Assembly (NCBI GenBank): GCA_945903885.1
Contig: CAMDPB010000006.1
Coordinates: forward strand, 1-13,609
Direction: 5' to 3'
Origin: Candidatus Finniella inopinata
GTDB lineage: Bacteria > Pseudomonadota > Alphaproteobacteria > Paracaedibacterales > CAITNM01
Length of the DNA: 13,609 nucleotides
A program made the position numbers and the translations under genes. Of this stretch, positions 5,603 through 12,068 are shown piece after piece (positions within the stretch are counted from its first letter, which is position 1; every line of letters starts with the position of its first letter). The notes beneath the pieces are model-generated. The model was not told the origin of the DNA and ran no database searches. It saw nothing but the letters and a program-made list of their open reading frames with translations.

Positions 5603-7585
5603 TTATGAATCCATCATTTTAACAGCTTCGCTAATTTCGTTATCTTCTCCACTTTCAATTTTTTTATCACCTAAATCTTCATGTGACCAATAAATATTAG
5701 GAATGTCTCCCGTCCTAAATTCACGGTAAATTGTCGACAATCCTTTCATGACCAACGCAGAATTTGGCACTGTACTGAACCAACTGATATTCTTTAGTTG
5801 AAGTTCACGCACCTCTGGGCTCATTCTTTTGCCGTCATTCAGCATATTTGCGTCTTCTTGCATTTTTTCTGTTGGACGAAGAGTCATCATGTACACAACA
5901 GATTTGCGTATGCTATCTGTTGTATCATTTGAAAAGAGCATGCTAATCCCAGGAATTTGCCCAAGCACAGGAGTATAACTTTTTGTTGAGTTATCTTCTC
6001 GATCATAAATACCAGCTAAAATAGTAGTCTCACCAAAAGCTAATTCTACTGTTGTGCAAACTGAGCTATGGTTTATTTGACTATATGCAGATGCCGTAGC
6101 TGAAGCTGCACCTCCAAAACCGTTGAGCACACCAATTGTGTTACCTTCCACACGAACATCAAACTGAACCTTTAAAACTCCATTTTTATCTTTTCTAGAG
6201 CCTATAGGTGTTACAGTAACACGATAGCCAATTGGTAATCTTTCAATACTATTTGTACCTGTACCAGATGCAATGTTTGCAATTAAATCAGTGCCAGCAA
6301 AAAATTCAGAAACTTTACCAACAGCAGCAAGCAATGTTGGTCTTGCCACAACTTCTATGCGTGTATCAGTTACATTAAAAATATTCAAAGAATAGCCAGC
6401 ACTAGCTGCTTGGTTTAAGCCAAAGCCCTGCGTAAAATTGTTTTGCCTAAGGTTAGTACCAGTTTTACTTGTCCAAGTTCGATTAGCCGTATAAGTTCCT
6501 GGATTCATGACAATATTAATCGAATTCAGAATGTTAGTGCCTTTCGAAGTTTTTCCTTGTTCACTCACCCTCATAATTGCGCAATCAACTACAAAGGTAT
6601 CAGGGTTTTTAGGATCATATGCACCAAGCTTTTTAGCAATGGGTGTTGCCGCAGTCCCGCCACCAATTCCTGATAATGGGTCTCCTCCAGCTGCTCCCCC
6701 TGAATTATCACCATCTCCTGAATCATCACTTCCTGAATCATCACTTCCTGAATCATCATCTTCTGAATCATTATCAGATGCGGCGGTAAGAATTAAATTT
6801 GGATTATTATGAACACTCATCCACTGATGCAATCGTCTATCTAAATAACCATCTGCTTTTTTATTTGCAGCCACGTATTTATTTCTAAAATTTTGTACTT
6901 CTAAAGGTTGATTAAGTGCAGCAGCAATCATGCTTGCTGCTTTCAATACAAATGGATTTTCAGGCGCCAAATTCACAGCTTTGGTAATAGCTGCATAGGC
7001 AGTTTTCAAATCATGGTTATAATAAGAAGCAGCCGCCAGGGCATATAATGACTTCACATCTGGTTGCTGCAGCAGCAAGATTTCCGCAAAGCTTTGCTGG
7101 GCTTTATTGTATTCTTTTGCTTGGTAATACATGTAGCCTAAACGATTGTGAGCCAACACGTTTGATGGATCATAAACAATCGCGTAACGAAAGCCCATTA
7201 ATGCCAAATCTCTAGCACCCAAATCTCCAGCAGCAGCTTTATGTAAATAATTCAAACCGTTTAAAAAATGAAGATATGAGTTCGCTGGGTCATCAAGCAA
7301 AGCTGTATTAAAAAGTTTTGAGGCTTCCTGATAATCACCTCGTTGCATTGCATAAATGCCTTCCTTAACTTCGGAAGCAATAGTATTTTTTTCAAGAATA
7401 GATTTTACTTCTTCAGCAGAAATTGAGGGGAGATCTTGTTTACTAACTTTTGTAAGATCAGTTTCACTTAAATCATTTAATCTAGCTGCGCTACCTGCTG
7501 GATCAACAGATTCCATTTTTTCTGTATTATTCATGCAGGCGCTTAAAAGTAGAAAAAAAGAAATGGTATAGATTGAATATCTCAT
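5603..7585 (-). CDS. TPR-secretin fusion lipoprotein (CpaC/RcpA-like outer-membrane secretin)
   Basis: The 660-residue protein begins with a lipoprotein signal: a basic start, a hydrophobic run and lipobox LSAC (lipid Cys C17). Residues about 71-210 form roughly four TPR-like helix pairs, each ending near a D/A-P turn. A linker at 270-310 is rich in Asp, Ser and Gly. From about 330 the secretin core follows: VVDCAIMRVSE (332-342), VVARPTLLAAVGK...FFAGT (412-432) as in the CpaC/RcpA group, and VELAFGETTILAGIYDRE (513-530). It ends with PVLGQIPGISMLF (539-551) and MMTLRP, the family's C-terminal signature. No N0/BON or N1 ring domain is apparent, so the TPRs take their place. About 85 further residues follow the core. 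Secretins form outer-membrane channels for type II secretion or type IV/Tad pili, but no partner gene is in the window. The upstream gap 7586-7732 is very AT-rich without a convincing promoter. Confidence 0.85.
   Translation of the reverse strand: MRYSIYTISFFLLLSACMNNTEKMESVDPAGSAARLNDLSETDLTKVSKQDLPSISAEEVKSILEKNTIASEVKEGIYAMQRGDYQEASKLFNTALLDDPANSYLHFLNGLNYLHKAAAGDLGARDLALMGFRYAIVYDPSNVLAHNRLGYMYYQAKEYNKAQQSFAEILLLQQPDVKSLYALAAASYYNHDLKTAYAAITKAVNLAPENPFVLKAASMIAAALNQPLEVQNFRNKYVAANKKADGYLDRRLHQWMSVHNNPNLILTAASDNDSEDDDSGSDDSGSDDSGDGDNSGGAAGGDPLSGIGGGTAATPIAKKLGAYDPKNPDTFVVDCAIMRVSEQGKTSKGTNILNSINIVMNPGTYTANRTWTSKTGTNLRQNNFTQGFGLNQAASAGYSLNIFNVTDTRIEVVARPTLLAAVGKVSEFFAGTDLIANIASGTGTNSIERLPIGYRVTVTPIGSRKDKNGVLKVQFDVRVEGNTIGVLNGFGGAASATASAYSQINHSSVCTTVELAFGETTILAGIYDREDNSTKSYTPVLGQIPGISMLFSNDTTDSIRKSVVYMMTLRPTEKMQEDANMLNDGKRMSPEVRELQLKNISWFSTVPNSALVMKGLSTIYREFRTGDIPNIYWSHEDLGDKKIESGEDNEISEAVKMMDS
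6717..6776. repeat. Four tandem 15-bp repeats inside the secretin linker
   Basis: Units at 6717-6731 and 6732-6746 are identical (CCTGAATCATCACTT). Units at 6747-6761 and 6762-6776 are degenerate. On the coding strand they give a repeating five-residue Asp/Ser/Gly motif within residues 270-290 of the secretin. The unit length is a multiple of three, so copy-number change would preserve the frame. Confidence 0.85.
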
Positions 7586-7732
7586 TTGTGCAAATGTACG
7601 TTCCCATATTCTTCTTGTAGCGTAACCTATAGAATAGACGCATGTATATATAAAATTTTACTAAATATTATTGAATCTACTATTTTTTTTCGCTTCAAAT
7701 AGTGTTAAAATTCCTCAAAATTAATTCACATT

Positions 7733-8299
7733 TCAGAGGATTGCTACTTCACTATCGTTGTCAAACAGGAATTTACTGACAAACCTTGTCAAATGGTACT
7801 TATGGTATTCGCGCAATAAATGAAAAAGGCTTGAATCATCTGCCTCAACCACGATCGGGAAAAATTTTTTTTCTGGCATTGTTTTTTTAAAAAGCCAGAG
7901 ACTTCTTGGCATATGAAAACGGCTAGTTACTAATCCAATGGTTTGAAATTGGTGACTGCGAACCCAAACAGCAGACTCCAACGCATTTGAAAACGTATTT
8001 ACAGCTCCATAACCAATATCAGTAAATTGGTAAATGCGATCATAGCCCTTAAGTTGCTTGCCTTTTATCACTGAAAGATTAACCGCTTTATCAACACCTG
8101 AAATCAGGATACGTTTAGCACGCAATGCATTAAAAAGTCCCATTCCTGTTTGAATTCTATCCCTTCCACCAGTTAGAATTACAATTCCGTTAACTTGGTT
8201 TTTGACACAAGGAAAATGTTGCGTGTCCCGATAAAAATCAAGCAAGCCGTAAAACCACACACAGAATACAGCCAGAAGAATAAACAATTTTAAGCGCAT
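7733..8299 (-). CDS. YdcF/ElyC-type (DUF218) membrane-anchored protein
   Basis: With the ATG at 8299 the protein has 188 residues, one N-terminal membrane segment (about 4-21) and a DUF218 domain. The domain shows GIVILTGG (38-45), a NTFSNA segment (101-106) and LVTSRFHMPRS (123-133), matching the family's conserved blocks. Relatives include E. coli SanA, ElyC and YdcF, of which ElyC and SanA have envelope-integrity phenotypes; the biochemical activity is unsettled. The frame stays open upstream to 8461, but those 54 codons lie within ftsX in another frame, and the family domain and a normal membrane anchor are present without them. The chosen start overlaps the ftsX stop by 10 bp, suggesting coupled expression of ftsE, ftsX and this gene. 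Confidence 0.82.
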   Translation of the reverse strand: MRLKLFILLAVFCVWFYGLLDFYRDTQHFPCVKNQVNGIVILTGGRDRIQTGMGLFNALRAKRILISGVDKAVNLSVIKGKQLKGYDRIYQFTDIGYGAVNTFSNALESAVWVRSHQFQTIGLVTSRFHMPRSLWLFKKTMPEKKFFPIVVEADDSSLFHLLREYHKYHLTRFVSKFLFDNDSEVAIL

Positions 8300-9177
8300 G
8301 ACCACAATTTTTTTAACAGACCTGCTATCAGTACATATGTAATACCAACCCCAACAACAAGACAAGAACATGGCAACAACATATACAATAGTAAAGACGG
8401 AGCTGCAAAGCCGTAAGGGAAAAAGGCCATATGCTGTGTAAGCATGTATACGGCCCAACACACTATGCTAGCGCCAAAAAAACCATATATTGAACTAAAA
8501 AAAATGCACCTTGCCATAAACCAACAATATAATTTTTTGATGTAAATTGGAGTTGCTCCTAGCAATGAAAGACGTTCAATATTTTGTTCTTGTTGCGCAA
8601 AAATAGCACGCGTCATCAGCACCATAACTGCCAAAAATGCAACAATAAAGCAAACAATGATGCTGTTTAAGATGTAACTTAAAATTTGAAATGATGAGAC
8701 AAATTCTGCAGAGTAGCGCGGTTGAGTGTATACTTGTGCGTCTGGGACAAGATCTTTGATTTGTTTTTCGAGAAGGTCTACTTTTTTTTGTGATGATGAC
8801 TTCAAATTTAATTCAATAAAAACAGGAAATGGAATTGATTCTATCCATGATTTACCTGAAGCAGACTGAGGACTAAACATTCTCTGAAATGATTGTTCGT
8901 CGATCTTTTTGAAGCTTTTTACAAGGGAAGATTTTTTTAAGAACTTCTCTAATTCTGCAGTGTCCTCTTTTAATTGTATGGCACTACCACTGTATGGAAT
9001 AAGCACATAATTTTCTTGTTCAGGATTAAACTGCCATGCTTTTATAAAGTCACGCAGACCATTTGAAGAAATACTCGCTAAGTAAAGCAACCCAATTAAA
9101 ACCGACAATATCAACATAAAAGTGCGACGATTTTTATCGTATAGAAGAGGAAGGTCTTTTGGCATTGAAAAAATCAT
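8290..9177 (-). CDS. ftsX: Cell-division ABC transporter permease FtsX
   Basis: FtsX is the membrane half of FtsEX, which activates peptidoglycan hydrolases at the septum. The 295-residue protein has the FtsX layout. A cytoplasmic N-terminus and first membrane segment (about 20-38) are followed by a periplasmic domain (about 40-160), and then three membrane segments (about 166-190, 220-247, 262-290). ERLSLLGATPIYI (201-213), between the second and third segments, is the conserved coupling region. Its ATG overlaps the ftsE stop by four bases (ATGA), the classical coupled arrangement. Sequence conservation in the periplasmic domain is low, as usual, so identification rests on topology, the LLGAT motif and pairing with ftsE. 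Confidence 0.9.
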   Translation of the reverse strand: MIFSMPKDLPLLYDKNRRTFMLILSVLIGLLYLASISSNGLRDFIKAWQFNPEQENYVLIPYSGSAIQLKEDTAELEKFLKKSSLVKSFKKIDEQSFQRMFSPQSASGKSWIESIPFPVFIELNLKSSSQKKVDLLEKQIKDLVPDAQVYTQPRYSAEFVSSFQILSYILNSIIVCFIVAFLAVMVLMTRAIFAQQEQNIERLSLLGATPIYIKKLYCWFMARCIFFSSIYGFFGASIVCWAVYMLTQHMAFFPYGFAAPSLLLYMLLPCSCLVVGVGITYVLIAGLLKKLWSCA

Positions 9178-9911
9178 GCCTTCCTCATTAGTTGTGCAGT
9201 TAGACTAGATGTTCCTCTTAAAGCACTGTATTCCCGAAGGTCTCCGTGTCTTAAGCGATATTCAGTATATCCCTTAGACGCAACAAGCTGCCGATTATGA
9301 GTTGCAATAATGACTGTTGTTCCCATTTTGACTAATTCTTTAAATAGTCCTATTAATCGCTTTGATTGAGCTTCATCAACATTTCCAGTAGGTTCATCTG
9401 CCAATAATAGCCTTGGTTTCCGAATAACTGCACGTGCGACTGCTACTCGTTGTTTCTGACCTTGTGAGAGTTCTTTAGAAAAACGCCTTAGATAGCCCCC
9501 AAGACCTGACCAAGCAAGCAATTCTTCGGCATAAATATTTGCTTTTTTTGTAGTGACACCCTGTAATTTCAACGTCAAAGCTACATTTTCCTGAATAGTA
9601 AGGTGTTCAAAAAGCTCACAATTTTGCTGAACAATCCCAATTTGCTGGCGAAAACTCGGCAAAGTATTAATATTTAAATCTTTAGTGTTAGTCCCAAAAA
9701 CATCAATTTTTCCACTTGTAGGGAATAGTCCGCTGTAAATTAATTTCAAGAATGAAGTCTTCCCCATTCCACTGTCCCCAGTTAAGAAATAAAATGAGTG
9801 AGACATAAACACAACGTTAACATTTCGCAAAATGTCCTGGTTAAACCCTTTATAAGAAAAGTTAACATCTTGAAAATCAACTAATGGAGAGGACTTTTCA
9901 GCAAGTTGCAT
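9174..9911 (-). CDS. ftsE: Cell-division ABC transporter ATP-binding protein FtsE
   Basis: This 245-residue ABC ATPase drives FtsX during septal wall hydrolysis. Motifs in order are Walker A GDSGMGKTS (45-53), Q-loop Gln at 95 in IGIVQQN, signature LSQGQKQR (148-155), Walker B RLLLADEPTGNVD (167-179) and the switch His H205 in IIATHNRQLV, a segment typical of FtsE. The signature has Gln in place of the first Gly of the common LSGGQ. The ATG at 9911 lies 24 nt after the 3' end of the tRNA-Arg gene on the same strand, with no terminator between, so the tRNA promoter probably also serves ftsE. A weak ribosome-binding candidate (ACGAGAAA) precedes the start. Confidence 0.94.
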   Translation of the reverse strand: MQLAEKSSPLVDFQDVNFSYKGFNQDILRNVNVVFMSHSFYFLTGDSGMGKTSFLKLIYSGLFPTSGKIDVFGTNTKDLNINTLPSFRQQIGIVQQNCELFEHLTIQENVALTLKLQGVTTKKANIYAEELLAWSGLGGYLRRFSKELSQGQKQRVAVARAVIRKPRLLLADEPTGNVDEAQSKRLIGLFKELVKMGTTVIIATHNRQLVASKGYTEYRLRHGDLREYSALRGTSSLTAQLMRKA

Positions 9912-9935
9912 GACTAATTTCTCGTAAAATGTTTC

Positions 9936-10012
9936 TGGCGCACCCGATACGATTCGAACGTACGGCCTTTGCCTTCGGAGGGCAACGCTCTATCCAGCTG
10001 AGCTACGGGTGC
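9936..10012 (-). tRNA. tRNA-Arg (anticodon CCG)
   Basis: The minus strand folds into a full 77-nt cloverleaf. The acceptor is GCACCCG with CGGGTGC, the D stem is GCTC/GAGC, and the anticodon stem is TTGCC/GGCAA around the loop CTCCGAA, giving anticodon CCG for CGG codons. The T arm carries the TTCGAAT loop. The discriminator is G and the CCA end is encoded (9936-9938). All stems pair, with one G-T wobble at the base of the T stem. Confidence 0.97.
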
Positions 10013-10021
10013 ACATGGTGG

Positions 10022-10050
10022 AATGTAGCGGTATTTGTATCCATTGCCAA
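10022..10050 (-). promoter_or_regulatory. Sigma70-type promoter for tRNA-Arg (and probably ftsEX)
   Basis: On the minus strand TTGGCA (10045-10050) is separated by exactly 17 bp from TACATT (10022-10027). The -35 box matches the consensus in five of six positions and the -10 box in four of six. The -10 box ends nine bases before the mature tRNA 5' end, so initiation would give only a few bases of leader for RNase P to remove. This is the clearest promoter in the window. Confidence 0.7.
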
Positions 10051-10125
10051 GATATCGCTGACGATGTATTTGCATTACTGGTACTAATCCTGATGCAACT
10101 TACTTTCTTCGACAAGCGTAATCGA

Positions 10126-10152
10126 AAAACCTAATTAAAAGAAATAGGTTTT
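10126..10152 (-). terminator. Weak candidate terminator of the recJ-dapD-dapE operon
   Basis: AAAACCTA (10126-10133) and TAGGTTTT (10145-10152) form an 8-bp stem with an 11-nt loop, beginning 10 nt after the dapE stop. On the minus strand the stem ends in a run of five Ts. The stem has only two G-C pairs, so strength is uncertain. Its position before the tRNA promoter is appropriate. Confidence 0.35.
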
Positions 10153-10162
10153 ATTATAAAAT

Positions 10163-11266
10163 TCACCCGTGAAATATTCGCTCATAAATTTTTTGAAGCA
10201 TCTCCAAATCACTAACAGGCGCACATTCATCAACATGGTGCGCAGTTTTGTTCAAAAGCCCTAATTCAATAACAGGACAGATTTTCTGTATAAAACGTGC
10301 ATCTGAAGTTCCACCCGATGTTGAACATGTAGGTGCAGAACCAATTTCAGCTTCAACTGCTTTTGATACTATATTCGCCCATACCGAAGAACTAGCAATG
10401 AATGGCTCTGCCGATGGTAATGATGTTATTGAAAAAGCAACTGCAAATTGTTTTTCTGCTTTTTTAGCTATCAAATTCACATATTCGGTCAGTGATTCAA
10501 ACGTATGATGAGTATTAAAACGAATATTTACGGAAGCATAAGACACACCTGCAATAACGTTATAAGCACTGTTTGGCATGTTCAATTTTACAATTTCTAA
10601 GTTGCTAGGATCAAAATCAACTGTGCCTTTATCAAGAGAAGTTGAAACTAAATCACCAAGAAACATAATCAACGGATCAGCTGCATTGTTTGCCAAGTGT
10701 GGATATGCCACATGCCCTTGGCTACCTTGAACAGTTATGTCAAAATTAATACTGCCGCGCCTGCCGTTTTTAATTGTATCTGCAACCCTATCAACTGATG
10801 TAGGCTCACCTACCAAAGCAAAGGTAGGAATATGATTATTTTCTTTTAACCACGGAATAACTTTGGCTACACCATCTTTGGCTGGGCCTTCTTCGTCTGA
10901 TGTAAGCAGAATACTGATGGATCCATTGGTTTTTATATTTGGTATGGCTGCTAAAAATGCTGCTATGGAACCCTTCATATCAACAGCACCACGGCCATAT
11001 AACACACCATTTTCCACAACACCTGAAAATGGATCATGCGTCCAACCATCACCGGTTGGCACCACATCAACATGACCAACATACATAATGTGCGGTGCGT
11101 CTGTTCCTTTTCGAGCAAACAAATTATCAACATCACCAAATGGTAATCTAGATACTTCAAACCCAAATGATTCAAGATATTTCCCAATAAAATCTAAACA
11201 TTCAGATCCCTTGGGAGTGACTGTATCAAATTGAATAAGTTTTTGAGCAAGCTCTAGAACATTCAT
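10163..11266 (-). CDS. dapE: Succinyl-diaminopimelate desuccinylase
   Basis: DapE removes succinate from N-succinyl-LL-2,6-diaminopimelate, giving LL-DAP for meso-DAP and lysine. The 367-residue M20 metallopeptidase has the di-zinc set: H65 in GHVDVVP, D67 as catalytic helper, D96 in GRGAVDMKG, the catalytic Glu pair E125/E126 in SDEEG, E154 in GEPT, and H343 in TAHHVDE near the C-terminus. The SGGTSDARFI segment (317-326) is characteristic of DapE among M20 enzymes. Length is normal. The ATG lies 2 bp after the dapD stop, with a GAGAG ribosome-binding candidate inside the end of dapD. It carries out a later step of the same succinylase pathway branch as dapD. Confidence 0.96.
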   Translation of the reverse strand: MNVLELAQKLIQFDTVTPKGSECLDFIGKYLESFGFEVSRLPFGDVDNLFARKGTDAPHIMYVGHVDVVPTGDGWTHDPFSGVVENGVLYGRGAVDMKGSIAAFLAAIPNIKTNGSISILLTSDEEGPAKDGVAKVIPWLKENNHIPTFALVGEPTSVDRVADTIKNGRRGSINFDITVQGSQGHVAYPHLANNAADPLIMFLGDLVSTSLDKGTVDFDPSNLEIVKLNMPNSAYNVIAGVSYASVNIRFNTHHTFESLTEYVNLIAKKAEKQFAVAFSITSLPSAEPFIASSSVWANIVSKAVEAEIGSAPTCSTSGGTSDARFIQKICPVIELGLLNKTAHHVDECAPVSDLEMLQKIYERIFHG

Positions 11267-11268
11267 GA

Positions 11269-12066
11269 TTAATCTCTCAATAATTCATTAATGCCAGTTT
11301 TTGAACGAGTTTTTGCGTCAACGGTTTTAACAATAACTGCACAGCTAAGGTTCACCCCACCCGATGAAGGAAGTGAGCCAGAAACAACTACTGAATAAGC
11401 AGGAACTCGCCCAAAGTAAATAGCACCAGTCTGACGGTCAATAATTTTTGTGGACGCACCAATAAACACACCCATGCTGAGTACAGCCCCGGTTTCTACA
11501 ATAACGCCTTCTGCAACTTCAGAACGTGCACCGATAAAGCAATTATCTTCAATAATAACAGGAGCAGCTTGCACAGGCTCAAGCACTCCACCTATTCCAG
11601 TGCCACCAGATATATGACAATTTTTTCCAATTTGCGCACAAGAACCAATTGTAGCCCATGTATCAACCATAGTTCCTTCATCAACATAGGCTCCAATGTT
11701 AACGAAGCTTGGCATTAGCACAACGTTTTTCCCAATGTAGGCACCACGACGCACAACCGAACCTGGCACACTACGGAATCCTGAATTTAAAAATTGATCA
11801 GCAGTCCAATTGTCAGATTTTAAGGGAACTTTATCAAAAAATGGCGCAGGGTAGCCTTCATGCAATTTATTAGAATTCAAGCGAAATGATAGCAAAACTG
11901 CCTTTTTTAGCCACGTATTAACCTGCCAACCTTCAGCGGTTTTTGTCGCAACACGAATTGCACCTGTATCAAGCTGCTGAAGCGTTTGCTCAACAGCATT
12001 TCTTAGCTCATCTGTTATTGTCAAATTCGCTATATTATCCCATGCGGATTCTATAATTTTTTGCAT
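11269..12066 (-). CDS. dapD: 2,3,4,5-tetrahydropyridine-2,6-dicarboxylate N-succinyltransferase
   Basis: DapD transfers succinyl from succinyl-CoA to tetrahydrodipicolinate, the first step of the succinylase route to meso-DAP. The 265-residue protein has an N-terminal helical domain (about 1-100) and a left-handed beta-helix of hexapeptide repeats (about 102-240). Highly conserved family blocks are FVNIGAYVDEGTMVDTWATI (121-140), SGGTGIGGVLEP (153-164) and the terminal KTGINELLRD. The ATG at 12066 is 2 bp after the recJ stop and has a good Shine-Dalgarno, AAGGA, at 12074-12078, seven bases upstream and inside the end of recJ. Close packing with recJ and dapE implies one mRNA. Confidence 0.96.
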   Translation of the reverse strand: MQKIIESAWDNIANLTITDELRNAVEQTLQQLDTGAIRVATKTAEGWQVNTWLKKAVLLSFRLNSNKLHEGYPAPFFDKVPLKSDNWTADQFLNSGFRSVPGSVVRRGAYIGKNVVLMPSFVNIGAYVDEGTMVDTWATIGSCAQIGKNCHISGGTGIGGVLEPVQAAPVIIEDNCFIGARSEVAEGVIVETGAVLSMGVFIGASTKIIDRQTGAIYFGRVPAYSVVVSGSLPSSGGVNLSCAVIVKTVDAKTRSKTGINELLRD

Positions 12067-12068
12067 AT

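Noticed and set aside
5543..5605. T-box riboswitch upstream of thrS
   Set aside because: The leader is only about 60 nt, has one simple hairpin, lacks the T-box sequence and specifier loop, and T-boxes are not typical of proteobacteria.
6717..6776. CRISPR-like array
   Set aside because: The units are 15 bp, contiguous without spacers, and in frame within a coding region; they are a protein-coding tandem repeat.
7586..7732. Promoter of the secretin gene (TTCAAT, 17 bp, TATATA on the minus strand)
   Set aside because: In such an AT-rich 147-bp gap these matches are expected by chance and the -35 box is poor. I did not list it as a feature.
8300..8461. 54-codon upstream extension of the YdcF-like frame, adding a second hydrophobic segment
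   Set aside because: It lies wholly inside the ftsX C-terminal coding region in another frame. The hydrophobic look is a by-product of ftsX membrane codons, and the DUF218 protein has a normal anchor and domain from the ATG at 8299.
10013..10162. A small RNA in the gap between dapE and tRNA-Arg
   Set aside because: The region is accounted for by a weak dapE terminator and the tRNA promoter. No further promoter-hairpin pair is visible.
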